Assembly (NCBI GenBank): GCA_905182995.1
Contig: CAJJDP010000085.1
Span: forward strand, 343,442 to 407,441
Source: Paramecium octaurelia
Taxonomy: Eukaryota; Ciliophora; Oligohymenophorea; Peniculida; Parameciidae
Direction of reading: 5' to 3'
DNA: 64,000 nt
Below are positions 36,201-49,030 of this stretch, piece after piece (position 1 is the stretch's first letter; every line of letters begins with the position of its first letter). The notes beneath the pieces were generated by a model. The model had not been told where the DNA came from, did no database searches, and saw only the letters and a list, made by a program, of their open reading frames with translations. The translations under genes and the position numbers were made by a program.

Positions 36201-36942
36201 TCTTACCATTTTCAATTACTACGACATCACCAGGCACTAAATTGGAAGCTGGAAATTTTTATTATTATCCATCTCTGATAACTAATGTTTCAGGAGGAAT
36301 GAAATTTTTGAATGCATCCATGATTGCCTCAGATTTTGCATTTTAAAAAAATGTTATAATTCCAGTTAATGTATTAACAACCATAATTACAATACCTAAA
36401 TACAGCTAATGATGTAATATAATATAAATACGTTAGAAGGATCTTCTGGTGCCAGGCCATAAGCCAAAAAGCATAATGCAGCTCCAGCCCACAATAGCCA
36501 AGCAAACATTGACGTCAATTCATGAATTAGCTTCATATACCAGGGCTCTTTCTCTTTTTAACTCAATTCATTTTTTCCAAACTCCACTAGTTTTTGATCC
36601 GCAACTTCCCTCGTTAGGCCTGTCTTTGCATTAGTTTGAAACCTCTATTCAAGTTCCTCTAACGGAATTCTGTGCTCATCCTATTTTGTTAGTTAAAAAA
36701 ATACCATTGTTTTGAATTTTTCTGCTTTTGACGCATCAACTTTTTCTACCTCCTTTTTTTTGCCCTTTTCTAGTTAGAACAGTAATTTCTTTCTTCTGTC
36801 TGCTATCTCCTTGGCCATCTCATCAAATTCCTTCTTGGCTTAGGCAAGTTGCATTTCTTAGCTACATAATTAATTTTAAACTTTACTTCTGCTATGTGAA
36901 CATTGTTATGATCATAGACGCTGATTTAGAAGCAGATTTCAT
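33209..36942 (-). CDS. P-type ATPase, Na,K/H,K-ATPase (type IIC) alpha subunit-like
   Basis: 1186 residues after seven introns (36862-36886 region, 36688-36711 region, a 26-nt intron near 36406-36431, a 25-nt one near 36016-36040, a 23-nt one near 35802-35824, 35608..35632, and a 25-nt one near 33498-33522). Landmarks in order: [11 protein letters not shown]-terminal motif, FLAYGL in M1, NSSLTGES of the A domain, [16 protein letters not shown] (M4), the phosphorylation loop [11 protein letters not shown] (Asp at about 402), [50 protein letters not shown] (M5) and [10 protein letters not shown] (M6). This order and M4-M6 wording are those of Na,K/H,K pumps. It lacks the C-terminal di-tyrosine of animal Na,K-ATPase. 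It likely pumps Na+ (or K+/H+ exchange) at the plasma membrane; no beta subunit is seen nearby. Confidence 0.93.
35608..35632 (-). other. 25-nt intron with AAG acceptor, fixed by protein conservation
   Basis: On the minus strand this segment begins GTAAAATTT and ends ATTAAAG. Removing exactly these 25 nt joins GST and [10 protein letters not shown], restoring the invariant G-S-T-S-x-I-C-S-D-K-T-G-T block of Na,K-type ATPases. No TAG acceptor can give the same protein. It is the best-supported non-TAG intron in the window. Confidence 0.88.
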
Positions 36943-37571
36943 TTTAAATAATATTAAATACGTAGAAAAGATTTAGAAATGATTATCTAATAAAAAATTA
37001 ATGAGACTTAATTAACCGTATATAATAAATTATTAGAATATAATAAATTAAAACTAAAAAATGACTCATTTATCATGATGTTGATGACAATATTTTGATT
37101 CTAATCTGCGTAGAATACTCAGTACAATCCAATCTCATGATATTTTCATCATTTTTTTGGATGCAAACTGATTTTGAAATTATTTAATAAGTATTTTGAC
37201 AACATTATTATTACCATCTTGATTTACAAACTTAAGGAATAAATAGTCTTACCTATTGTCCTTACGTTGATTTCTGCTATTCTACATAAAATAAAGGTAC
37301 ACTTTTGTCATTCTTCTATTTTTAGTTATTTTTTATGTAAAATCATCAATTTATATTAAAGTTCAAATTATTGAAGAAAAAAATTAGAGCAGGCCCCTCT
37401 GAATAATAAGTTGTAAAATTTTCTCTTTGAGTATTGATTATACATTTTGAATTAATATTAAATTAAATTTGTTTATAAAGAATTAGCTAGACAAAATTGC
37501 ACGAAATGAAGCAATTTAATTAATTGAAAAACTTTAACTATTATGTTGCGAGTTATCACATTTTGCTTGAA
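36943..37571. other. Intergenic region, 629 bp
   Basis: AT-rich spacer between divergent genes (P-type ATPase and the large polytopic membrane protein). Presumably contains both promoters; no motif recognised. Confidence 0.45.
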
Positions 37572-40500
37572 ATGAATTTTATTAACTTAAACAAATTATG
37601 GTTATATTTGATTCATTTGATCTCAGAATTTTAGATATTTGGAATCATCGTATTAAATTTGAACGAAGAATTACTTTAATTACCCATGATGAATATTGAT
37701 TATGGACTGAACATTATTTCCATTGTTTCAAGGCCATATAAATTAATTGTTCAAGATAACTTTTTTTTATATTCTTACACTGTTCCACTAGCAGTTCTAT
37801 CATTATATATAATCCATTAGTTTTTTACTTACTTTTAATTTTCGATCCAATCTTAAAAAAGCCTTATGGAATATGTACTCAAAAGCAATAATATTAAACT
37901 CATTTTTCATGGCTTAAATTTAATATTTATAGCATTATTTGACAAACTATTTTGTATTCCCTGTATCCAATTGGCGTGTTATTCGCTCCAAAAAAACATC
38001 AATAATGCATCTTTTGGAGCTGTGGAATTTATCAATACGCTGTTTTCAATAATCGCATTAATTCTAGTATTTTGGATTCAACTACTCTACTTGATGTTGG
38101 TGAAGGAGGCCATCACATTACAACTGTTCAATTTTAAAGTGCTAATATTTTAGGGTTTGGACTACTTTTACACGTTCTTAATTTACATTTTCGTAATATT
38201 GGATTGTTTGAACTTAGACAACAAGCTACGGAATTACTTGATCTTCGTTTTGTTTATAATTTCAACTGTGCTTAAATTAAATTAGTTACTATCAAAGTAC
38301 CAATATTCCAGTGATATGCAGGATTACTTGATCAATTTGAATGTGGCATTCATCTTGATATCAATAATTTTGATAGGAAATGATTTCATTTCAGATAAAT
38401 AGAATTTAATCATCATAGTAGTGGTTGTCCCATGTTTAGTGATAGCAATAGTGTAAGAAATGAAAAAGAGGATAGATTTTAATATGCTTGTCATACTTCC
38501 TGAAAATTAATCTACAGACACACTCCAATATTTAATTACAGTATTTTCTTAAAAAGATTAATTGAATTGCATTTAATAATTCAGTCTCTCATTGTTTGTG
38601 TTTCATCACAGAAACAATTGCCAAGACAAATCCTGTTCATGCAAAAAGAAAAATTTAATGGAAAGTGATATTAAATTAAGGTAACTCTACCTTAAACAAC
38701 TGATATTGGATTTTGGGAAATCCATAAATAGATTGGCTGATTAGAGTTTGAGAGCATTCTTCTCCTTATTTTACATACAGAGTCTTATTGCCATAAATCA
38801 ATCAGTGAAGGCTTATCAACAAACCAACATCTTACTACTTAAATAAAATGTTCATTAAGTCAGTGACTAGCAGAATATCTTCAGTGAACAAACCAGTTAT
38901 TCAGTAACAGTTGAAGAGAACTAGAATGTGTATAAGAAGAAGAGCAACTCAGATATGATCCATAGACTTGAAAAGATCTCCTTGAACTAAATCAGCTATA
39001 TTAATCTCATCAAACTAAGCATTATTTTGGAGATAGCCAAATAAAATTTAATTTCAAGCTTTAGTTTTGGAAATGTAGTCTAAAAAACTTAATTAAGCTA
39101 AAGTGTACAATTGTTTATGAAGGTTGAAGAGCAGCATCAGCAATTAAAACAGAATATTATAAATATAATCAACAGGAAGAAAGATATCTTTATGGTAATG
39201 TCATCAACTACAAAATTGAATCCTGAAAGATTCCTGCATTAATGTTTAGATTTGATAAGAAAAATCAACTTTATGGAAAATGAGTTATAGCATTTGTTTT
39301 AAGAATTTCCAAGTAAGAAAATGTAATCTATATATTCATTTTATTGCGCAGAAATTCTGAGCAACTTTCTGCAAGCTTATAGGATTATCAATTATAATGC
39401 AATTTCTGATAATGCCTTAATTAAAATCTAAAAGAACTATTAAGTGGATTTATTAACCACTCAGTTACACTATATGATCTTAGTAATGGATCATTAAGGA
39501 ACAGGCTTATAGATAGTTGAAAGATCGCACTAAATGCATAAGTTAGTGGAATATGAGTAGTAGGAGTTTAAAGAAGTAAAATCAATACTTTCCCTATTAC
39601 CAAGAGGATTCTCAACTATCCATAAACATCTTATTGAAGATTTCTTGATTTCTGGTAGATCAAAATTCTTTAGAGAATAGAATGTGAATTTAATTTTGCA
39701 AAGAGACTCATTCTTAAGTCCTGTGGACTTTTTCTTTGATTTTGACCTTACAAAATTATAAGAATTGACTTTTTAAGTGTTTTTCTCAGAAACCAATGGT
39801 ACTAACTCTTATCTGATTCTGAATAATAAAAATTTAATCTTAGGTGTTACAAGAGAATTATGTAAACAATTAAAATTGTAAGAGTATGAATACGAAAGAC
39901 TACCAGATTTGTTTTATTTAACTGAGATCCAATAGATAATACCAGAATACTATCAATTAATTGATCAAAGTAAAATTGATAAAACTTAACCTTTTTCCAA
40001 TGTCTAAATCGTTTTCAATGATAAAACTCCAACAGGCTTAAAGACACTCTAAACTTATGTAGAGCAAATGAAGAGGAACCCTGAATTCACCAGATTCTAT
40101 TATGCAAATATAGTAGTCACAATTAGATTGACTCATTCAATAATCGAAATCAAAACTGTAGTAGAATCAAAGAAATCGATTTAATAGGAGTCTCTTGATT
40201 AGGAGAATTTTGAACAAGAATGTTACGAGTTTATAGAAGAACTGCATATTTAATAGCCTAATTTATTTAATAATGATTTATTCCCTAAATTGAAGAAGGA
40301 ACCTGAGATTTAAATTGACTGTTACATTTAAGAAGAAATACCTGAACATATCGATCAAATTGATACTAATAGAGTGTTGTCCATATAATAGAGACAACTG
40401 CTTTCAGAATCAATTTAGTAATATGATCTAATTAGCCCTGGAAAAAGCAATAGACAATTAATTGATAAAACAACGAGTTTTGCAACTCATTAAATAAATT

Positions 40501-42600
40501 TCAGTTAACAACAAAGATTCTTTTAAAATCAAATCGAAGAAAAAGAAAAGGAGCAATCTCAATCGAATCAATCAGGAGCTGAAAAGGGATTTGCAAAACT
40601 AAATTATGAATAAAACCAATAAAATGCTGAAATCAGAGAAAATTTGAGGTAGCAATTAAATGAAGAAAATTAAACTTCAATTCACGCCCGAAAACTTAAT
40701 TTAGATAATGCAGCCTCTAGTACTTTGGGCACCTTTTCCTAAAATTTTTAACTCTTTAAAAAGTACGAATTGCTCCAACAAATTGTTTCATCAGTCAAAT
40801 TTTCAATTATTTTTGACTTAATGATATTCTCTCTTTTAGTTATTTCCTTGATTTCAATTATCTTTGCTATCGTTCTTATCAATAATTCAAGTACTGATAT
40901 TTATAGTGCCTTAAGTTAGTTGCAAATGTTAGAATTCTACACTTCATTCATGAACCCTTGTTATTTATTTTTATCATCATTTGCTTCAACTTACAATTAT
41001 AAAAATGGAACCTTTGATCACAATCAAGCATAAAACCTATAATCGTTAATACAATACAATCAATACATCATTAACCAATCCTTTGTGAATATCAAACAGA
41101 GTTATGGCAACCAATCCAAGGGTAATTTACTGTAATAAGACCTATCTACTACTCTTTTGGATTTTCAACACCTAAAAGAGAGCTAATTTACATCTGAACA
41201 AATTTCATTGCGTGAAGCAATCTTTCAAATCATCCAATATCAATATAATTTTTAGACCATATTTATTTAAGAGAATGGACTAGAGGAAATGATCTAGTAA
41301 TTAATATCCTATATTGTTAATTTGAATGATATCAATGATTAAATTCTGAACTTAAATACAGAAATCATCACTTATATTAGTGATAGTAATCTATTATTAT
41401 AACACAAGTGGATTGTTCTATGTATTAGATGTACTTATTTAATTCTTTTATTTCAATTATCTGCTTGGCTATTATACATGAAACATACACGTAAGTACTC
41501 CAAATTGCTAAAATTGTTCTAGAAGGTAGATGTTGTTTGGGTGTTGAGAGATTTGGAAAGATGCAAGGAATTACTTAGTTTACTCAATAAGGATTCTAAT
41601 TTAATGTTTAGATATAAATTTAATATATTTTTGAAGGAAAGATTCTTTAAAAGTGAACTATCTAAAAAACACATTATACAAGACAAGATCAAGAGAACAG
41701 GATTCATAAAATTGGATACCAAATAAAAACTTTTATTGAGTAGGTTAGGTAGTTTCCTATTTTTCTCATCACTTTTCGGTGTGTTTTTCATTTTTTCATT
41801 TACAATGAATATGCAAGGGATCAATTTTATGGACTACTATCAAATGAAGAGTTAACAATACAACTCAATTGGTGAGCTTGGCTTATCTCTACCTAAAGCA
41901 TACAGCTTAAGAGAAGTGTTATATTTTAAAAGTAATAACTTTGATGGATATGAATATATGTCATAAAATCTAACTGATCATTATTTACAAATCATACAGA
42001 GTAGTTTGGATATAATGAGTAATTACTTATAAACTTACACCTCTCTCGAGAGTAATTATAATGATGAAACTTTATTGTAATTGAATAATGAAACTTTATG
42101 TGAAGATGACAGCATTGCGAAAACCTTTGATTTGCAGCAACAATATTTGTGCAAACAAATCTACGACAATGTCATGGATAGAGGTCTATCCATTACAATT
42201 ACTAAAATCAGAGACATCCTTCTAACCGAAATGAACAATTCCCAATCATTCACTTATAGAATCAATCCCCCTTTTAATGAAATAGAAATTGGGATCTATT
42301 TGAGTGTGATTATTATGAATGTCTTGCAAACTATAAAATCAGGACTCTCAGAATAAGCTGATCAATTAAATATGACCATTTAGGTAACTCTAGAATCTTA
42401 TTTAGATTGTTTCTATTATATATTTGGTGTTCACTTTTCTAAAAATAGGGCTAATTCTACTATTTGTTAGAGGCCATTACTTGAACGAATTTCAAAATGT
42501 TAAGAAATTAACCATCTTATTACCATAGGCTGCATTATTCATCGATGACTTATTTGAAAGGCAATTAAGATAGCTGATTGCTAAGGAAAATCTCGTCTGA
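37572..42600 (+). CDS. Giant polytopic membrane protein, ciliate TmcB-like / PAS-like family
   Basis: 1668 residues; a single 22-nt intron near the 3' end (about 42423-42444, donor GTG) is needed to reach the natural stop. Layout: a hydrophobic N-terminal third with about 8-10 membrane segments (for example VFWIQLLYLMLVKEA, LINLNVAFILISIILIG), a cytosolic middle part, and a C-terminal part with about four more segments (KFSIIFDLMIFSLLVISLIS, LFFSSLFGVFFIFSF, and the last near LILLFVRG). The middle region (DHQGTGLQIVERSHQMHKLV, LLPRGFSTIHKHLIEDFLIS, FFREQNVNLILQRDSFLSPV) resembles the PAS-like block of ciliate proteins often annotated TmcB-like. The ligand or signal is unknown; a membrane sensor is a guess. 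Confidence 0.65.
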
Positions 42601-44106
42601 ACAAATAATAATTCGAATATTTAACGAATATTATATTATCTTATTATTAACGTTGGATATTGTCTCGTGACGGAATCAAAGAACTAAAACATTTTAAATA
42701 AGCTTCTAATATTAAATTGTTTAAATAAAAGTAGATAAAAATGTCATTGTTAATGCATAGTCGAATCGTATGACATGTCACAATTTGCTATGTTCTAGAG
42801 TTTATCTAATTTAATTGGTTCGACATCAACGATCATAGTCGGATGCAATTGATGGACAATTTGATATCTATACATCAATAATATCAAAATCATCAAAACT
42901 ATTATAGCTCCAGATTATATTATGATAATAGCAAAACACTCCGTCGGTATTTAAGAGCACAAGTCCACTCCCATTCAAAGTTTCTCAAATTAAAAAAATA
43001 ATATTATTTTATATAAGCAGCACAATCATTATTTATTAAAACAAACTCTAATAATTGTTGTTTTTTCGATTATTTTGATGACTTTATGAAATATATACTT
43101 TTTATTATTGTAGCCAAACAATTATTAAAACGAATGTGATGTCAATTATTAATTGAAAAAAAAAGAACGATTAATATAGATATCCCAATCTCACATTCTA
43201 TGAATTGAATAATAATTTTCATATTATTATTAAAATAAAAAAAAATAGAATGTTATAAAAATAATTTATGATGCTAATTAAAACATGGACTAACTTGTTT
43301 AAACAATGATATACTGCTTTTCTTTGCCATAAAAACTACATTTGAAGATCTTTCCCTTATCAATTAGAACAAAAGACAATAAGAAGAGTTCATTTTTTCT
43401 GTAAACCTATCTTATATTTAAATGTAAAACAAATTTATTATTCAACCTTTTTCAATATAAACATCATATTTGATGATAAAGTCTTCGTGTTTGTTGAGTT
43501 TATTGGATTTTGACAATTAGTTCTTTTTGTGCAAACTTTATAATATAACATATATTCAAAATGGATCACCTGCAAATGATAAAAGAAATTTGAAAAGTAT
43601 TTGAGATAGCATAACTAATCTTTTTTGCCCTAAATTGGCATTTTAGTTTCATTTTGATAATTTAGAATATAAGACTTGAAGAATACAATTTTTTTACATG
43701 CTTGAATTAGACTGTCTTATTGACAGATAACCAACTATCTGTATTTAAAATATTTAGAAATTATATTTTTTCCAAGACTACTTGGTTATTGAATGTGCAT
43801 AGAACATAACTTAATTTATTAATTTAAATTTAATCTAATGGTTAAGAATAAGTATATATAATTGATTTAATGTAATATAGATGATGTTTTGTTAGAGAAT
43901 TGTTACTTTAAATATTAATTCATGGTGATTAATTAACATAATTTTCAATTTGTAAGTTGAGATCAAAAATGCCATATTTTAAATTTTTCTTGAAAAATGA
44001 CTTGAATTATATAAATTAAGTTGTTGATCTAATTGAAGAGAAATGGCATAAAAATATTGTTTATTATAATTGTAATTCTAAAAATATATTTATAATATTA
44101 AATTAT
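42601..44106. other. Gene-poor AT-rich region, 1.5 kb
   Basis: No coding frame with convincing composition in either direction, and no structured RNA noticed. Like 23511-26176, it is much longer than usual spacers in this genome. Confidence 0.4.
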
Positions 44107-44790
44107 GTATTTAGAAGGTGGTTTTAATCAACCATTCTACCCCTTACAATTGGCGAATCTCAATAATTTAAGAAAATAAGATTTAGTTTATGTTTAAATT
44201 GAAACGAAAAGAGGATTATTTACTATAAAAATATGTTAGCGTTGACCAATTTTCGCTGGAAAGTGTTATTTTGTACTATACTAATAGCAAATAATACTAC
44301 GAATACTGGATTGGTGAAAGGAATAGAAAGAATTGTCAAAATAATATAAACTGTTAAGCATAAATAGATAAAATATATAATTTAAAATATACTAGTAAAT
44401 TTTGCATTCTCAGTCTAAATTCTAACAATATAAAAATTTAATTTAGAAAGTATTTTGAGGGTAAGGCGAGAATAACGCATATAATTATGCATCAGGAGTA
44501 TAGGAGATTAAGATTATCAAATTATCGGAGAGCTTTGGTTGGCAGTTTTTTTTTTGAAAATCAATAATGTTGTTATTTTGTGATGTGTTATGTTCTTTTG
44601 AAAATGCGATATAATGGGTGGAGGTGGACAAAAGAAGTAAAATTGGAATAAAAGTACGTTAATGGATTTAGGAATTAACAGATAGTGGTAAGGCTTATTA
44701 GCGAGTAAGTAAATAGTTTTGGAAGACAAAGAAATTTGCATTATTTTATTTAGAATAACCTATTAACTTCATACTTTAGGTAGAGTGACA
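44107..44790 (+). pseudogene. Possible relic or unresolved multi-exon gene
   Basis: Starts with a protein-like ATG-led frame (MYLEGGFNQPFYPLQLANLN, then QDLVYVQIETKRGLFTIKI) that stops at a TGA after about 45 codons. Protein-like text then continues in other frames (for example EYWIGERNRKNCQNN, ARITHIIMHQEYR, and later NWNKSTLMDLGINRQWQG). No set of normal introns was found that joins them. The composition of the first piece is clearly not random AT sequence. Function unknown. Confidence 0.3.
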
Positions 44791-44885
44791 TATACATTAC
44801 CGTTTTATTCTGTTTTATACTAATACTTCCTTTGCGATTTAAATATAACTTAACAACCCAAATAAATAATTAATTATTTTTTTAC

Positions 44886-46001
44886 ATGATCAAGAAGAGG
44901 ATTAGTAAAGATTAAAAAAATTGTTAAAAATACAATAATTCTAATAAACCTAGGAAATATTGGACTGAAGAGGAGGATAATATTTTAAAATCAACAGTTT
45001 AGTTGCATGGTTCAGACTGGAAGCTCATTGCTGAGTATTTGGATGGGCGAAATGCCAGTTAATGTGCTTAGAGATGGAAAAGAGTCAAGCCTGATGATGT
45101 AAATTTGAATTTCTATGATCTTTAGGGAGAAAAAAATTAAAAATGGACACCTGAAGAAGACGAAGAAGTTAAGAGGTTAACAAAAGAGTATAGGTTTGAT
45201 TGGAAGGTGATTGCTCGTTTTCTCTCAAATAGAACTGGAAGGCAAATCAGAGAACGATACATAAATCATCTAGACCCAAATATAAACAACAAGGCATGGA
45301 GTTAATAAGAAGATTTAAAAATATGGACCTTATTTAAAATGATTGGATCCAGATGGTCTGAGATGGCAAAGAAACTAAAAGGAAGACCAGTAAAATTTCG
45401 TTTATTATCTTTTTAGGAGAACATGATAAAGAATAGATTTTATGGATATATCAGAAAGAATTATGCCAAGCAAGAAAATCCTTATTATATAGTACCAAAT
45501 CAAAGGAGACAACTGACTAAAGAGGATGATCAAGTTGAAATTTTACATAATCAAAATACTCTTGAAACAGGATTTGAAGATATTGAACCACAAATCATCC
45601 AACAAATTTAATAAAATAAATCAATATAATAATAAGAGGAACTATCTTAATCAGGCGTACATTCCGTCTTGCAATCACTGTAATCTGATAAGCACAACTT
45701 CAGTGCTATTAGCAATCATCACGATGCCCATTAGTTAGAACACTTTCATAAAATGTTTATAGAATCATCAGAAAATGAGTTTGCAAAAGGTGATCATCAT
45801 CCAGTTCATTTTTTATCAAATGAAAGCAATAATCACAGTTATACTAATAGCCATAACCAATTTACTTTCACACCTCGAAGAGATGACGAGAATGATAATT
45901 TTCTAAATCAATTTTTTTAAGTTGAAGGTTCCTCTGTGCCTGTTGCAATGAGAGCCGACATATTTGAAGAGTTTTCAAAATTCTCCTAATTGGAGTATTG
46001 A
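44886..46001 (+). CDS. Three-repeat Myb (SANT) DNA-binding protein
   Basis: 353 residues after two 27-nt introns (45099..45125 and 45390..45416). Three tandem Myb repeats occupy about residues 22-170. Repeat 1 starts KYWTEEED and ends SQCAQRWKRV; repeat 2 runs from KWTPEEDEEV to RQIRERYINHL; repeat 3 from KAWSQQEDLKIW to MIKNRFYGYI. Each has the three spaced aromatic residues of the Myb helix-turn-helix; repeat 3 begins W and keeps W in the second helix. This is the animal/protist c-Myb (R1R2R3) arrangement, so a transcription factor or chromatin protein in the nucleus is likely. The C-terminal half is Gln/Asn/His-rich and disordered, with glutamines largely written TAA/TAG. Confidence 0.9.
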
Positions 46002-46227
46002 ATTCCCCAAACAAAGACCATGATTACAAATCGAGTCATTTAAATTATATTTATATTTTTATAGTTAATTCAATTAGTATGAATATTACAAAAGTTTTCA
46101 TAATAAATTTATTTTCGATTCAAATACAATATTGTTTTTCCTGCTGGAATTTAAAATTTCATTTTTGAAATCGCTCTTTACGATGGTATTACAAATACTG
46201 AAATAATATATTTTAAACTTATTTAAA

Positions 46228-47478
46228 ATGAATTAATCGTAAACATGCTATGATTCAGATTTATTTGTAAATGAATAATTGACAGGCTTAACCTGTCCAA
46301 TAGGTTTGGGAGTTCTTAGGAATCCAGTATTTGATTAGTGTGGTCACGTATTCTGTCATGGATGCATCACGGATTGGCTCAAAAAATAAAAGCTATGTCC
46401 CATCAACAAGCAGCCATTAAATGAAAACTAATTAATTAAAGCAATACCCATTAAAAACATGATTGATGAACTCGAATTGAAATAATGTTTGTTGAAGTGT
46501 GGTTGGAAGGGAACCTTAGACAAGTATTATACGCACGATGAAAAGGAATGTCCTGAAACATAGTTGCATTGCTCTAACAAAGATTGTAATACGGTGATGA
46601 AAAGGGCATCTCTTAAACACCATATAGAGTTTGAATGTGAACATTAATAAATTGTGTGCGAAAAGTGTTAATAAAATCTAATTCGATCTAATTAGAATCA
46701 ACATTTAGAGGTTTGTGAAGGCAGAAATATTCAATGTAACGATTGCTAACAGGATATGGTATTTTCGGATTACAATAATCATATGACGATATGTCCTTAA
46801 AAGTATTAATTCTATATATTTTAGAAAAATTTAATGTCCGATTGAAGGGTGCAATGAGATAATCAAAGAAGTCAACCTAGAATAACATGTATCTAATTTT
46901 AAGCACATCCTAATACTTTGTTAATAAATTAAACAATTAAAGGATGAGTTGGCTTTGACCAATAAAAGGTTGGATAGCCAACAAATCCCATATTTGGATG
47001 GGTGGAGGACATCTTTGTCTAAGACTGTTGAAAGTAGAGAGTGGCTATCAGTGAATTCCATGCACAAAATAAAAGCCCCATTTAGTTTGCGATTTGAGGC
47101 TTTGAATATTAATAAACGACCGAATCAATGGAGAGCAGTGATCGGGGTATCTCAGGATAAGCTAAAGAATAATCATTTATGGTATAGACAACAAAATGTA
47201 ATCGAATTTATAATAATATTCAGTCTTTCGTGTGGATATTTGGAGGTTTTAAATGCAGTAGTCAAGCAGAAAAGTATGGTAGTGAAGTGCAAGATGAGAA
47301 TTTTCAGGCGAAGATGATATTGAATCAAAAAGGGGAACTCTCTTTTGAGCACTCTGGAAGTGACATGGGTGTTGCATTTGTATTGCCAAAAGAAGTCTTC
47401 GCGGAGGGCATATATTTGATCGTTTCTATAATTAATCAAGGGGAAATAAGATTGCTGTCATTGGATAGTTTAGTTTGA
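46228..47478 (+). CDS. RING finger / TRAF-type zinc finger protein
   Basis: 400 residues after introns 46803..46824 (22 nt) and 47198..47223 (26 nt, CAG end). An N-terminal C3HC4 RING is clear (CPIGLGVLRNPVFDQCGHVF, CHGCITDW, CPIN). It is followed by several Cys/His fingers of TRAF type (CLLKCGWKGTLDKYYTHDEK, CSNKDCNTVMKRASLKHH, EFECEHQQIVCEKC and so on up to CPIEGCNEIIKEVNLEQH). A short coiled coil comes next, and then a C-terminal beta-rich domain (PYLDGWRTSLSKTV... GSDMGVAFVLPKEV) whose family I do not recognise. It is probably a cytoplasmic E3 ubiquitin ligase. No TGA interrupts the model and the length is divisible by three. Confidence 0.88.
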
Positions 47479-47588
47479 TATTTTCATTCATTATTAAATA
47501 TGGCAATAATCATATAGCTCTTTGTTATTGGTAATAAGAGTGGCATTCTGTGACTGTCCTTTGAATAATAAAATAAAAATAATTATTG

Positions 47589-48961
47589 ATGAAATCGATT
47601 ACCAATTTATTATCTTCCTTGGTTTCGAAGTAACATACACCATTTGTGCAAAAATTGAATAATTGTTCCATTATGTAGAATAACCCGATAATTTTGATGA
47701 CAGATATATTGTATTTGATCGAATGCTTTGAAGGGTTTGGTCCAGAATGCAATGGAATTTATCTGACAGGGTAAGAATACTTGCAATAGTTTTTCAAAGC
47801 GATCACAAATAAACCATTGAATGGCTTCATTGCTATTAAAATTACCTTAACTATCCATTTAATTCTCTACGAATTCTAAATCGGAGATTCTATTGCAGAT
47901 GAAATGGTAAAAGAAGGGTCATCACTTCGCATTCAAGAAAATCAACAATTCAGTAACTTTGTTTAAAACTATCTCATGTATTTGTTGAAACTAGCATAAA
48001 ATTTAAAATTGTTTTACGCCTGTAAAATAGGGTAATATCCAATCTTTGATTAAGATCAAACCTACACACAATGTTCAGAGAACACAAGAGATCAATAGTT
48101 TCAATAGTTTCAAATTTTGAAAAAGAACAACAATTTCAGAGATACCAATTTGCAATACAGAAATTATCAACAAAAGAAGCTGGAATTGCATATGCAATAA
48201 CAAACAGGATGCATAACAATAGAATAGAAGATACTCTACCTATTTAAATTGCACAATTTATTGAATCAATGCATTCAGATTTTGAACATATGCATAAACA
48301 CACTAAAACAATTGGAAAACCAAGATTCCAAAAACATATTCATTGAGATCAGCTGCGTTCTTTGGAATGATTGCATGGTAATGTACAAATTTGCTACATA
48401 AGAAGTACTATCATCATCTGATTATTTTAGTTATGCAAACTACTTGATTCTTTTAGATTCATGCCCCTCCAACAATTGCTGTCCATCCAACAAATATATT
48501 GGGTTACCATCAACTCATCCACTCAAATTAAATATTTATATAACAATAGAAAGTATTTTGACTAGTAAAACATTGTTAAATAACCTTTTTGGTTCGAAGA
48601 AAATAAAAAACTTTCTCAAGAAATTCAAAACAGCATCATTGATAACAAAATGCTACAAATACCAGATTCAACTAGGAATGTAAATAAAATATCCACCCCT
48701 CAAGCATGTTAGAACTAAAAGTCACCGACCAACATTGCTTAACCATTCACTTCAAGAATCGGAAACTCTTAAAACTCCACCAAAACTACGATCCCTCTCC
48801 AGCCCTATTTCATAGCCAATAAAAAGTTATCGCAACAATCCTAACAGTTTGAAACCTAACAACCTGTGAGCACGAGGGCAAAAAACTTTGTTGGAAGTAT
48901 ATTTTCCGATGAATAATTAACTCTTTCTCCAAGAGAATCTACAAGGTAATAATAACAATGA
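47589..48961 (+). CDS. ANTH-domain (AP180/CALM-like) endocytic adaptor, probable
   Basis: 448 residues with one intron (48405..48430, 26 nt). Without the intron the frame runs on to a TGA near 48869 but produces unnatural text; with it the C-terminus becomes a Ser/Thr/Pro/Gln-rich tail (SPTNIAQPFTSRIGN..., SIFSDEQLTLSPRES), typical of clathrin adaptors. The N-terminal region is all helical with ANTH landmarks: IKITLTIHLILYEFQIGDSI, FSNFVQNYLMYLLKLAQNLK, then LFKLHNLLNQCIQILNICIN and EISCVLWNDCMVMYKFATQE, matching the helix order of AP180/CALM. ANTH domains bind PI(4,5)P2 and bring clathrin to the membrane. The lipid-binding KxxxH cluster was not identified with certainty. Confidence 0.65.
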
Positions 48962-49030
48962 TAATTATTTAAATGATACTTTATTTATAGTAACATAGTA
49001 TTTAATAATATAATTTAACTTAGTTTAAAG

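Noticed and set aside
48440-48869. Continuation of the ANTH gene without splicing to a TGA at 48867-48869
   Set aside because: The spliced version (intron 48405..48430, canonical GTA...TAG) gives a Ser/Thr/Pro/Gln-rich tail of normal composition and closes in frame; the unspliced text does not resemble a clathrin-adaptor tail.
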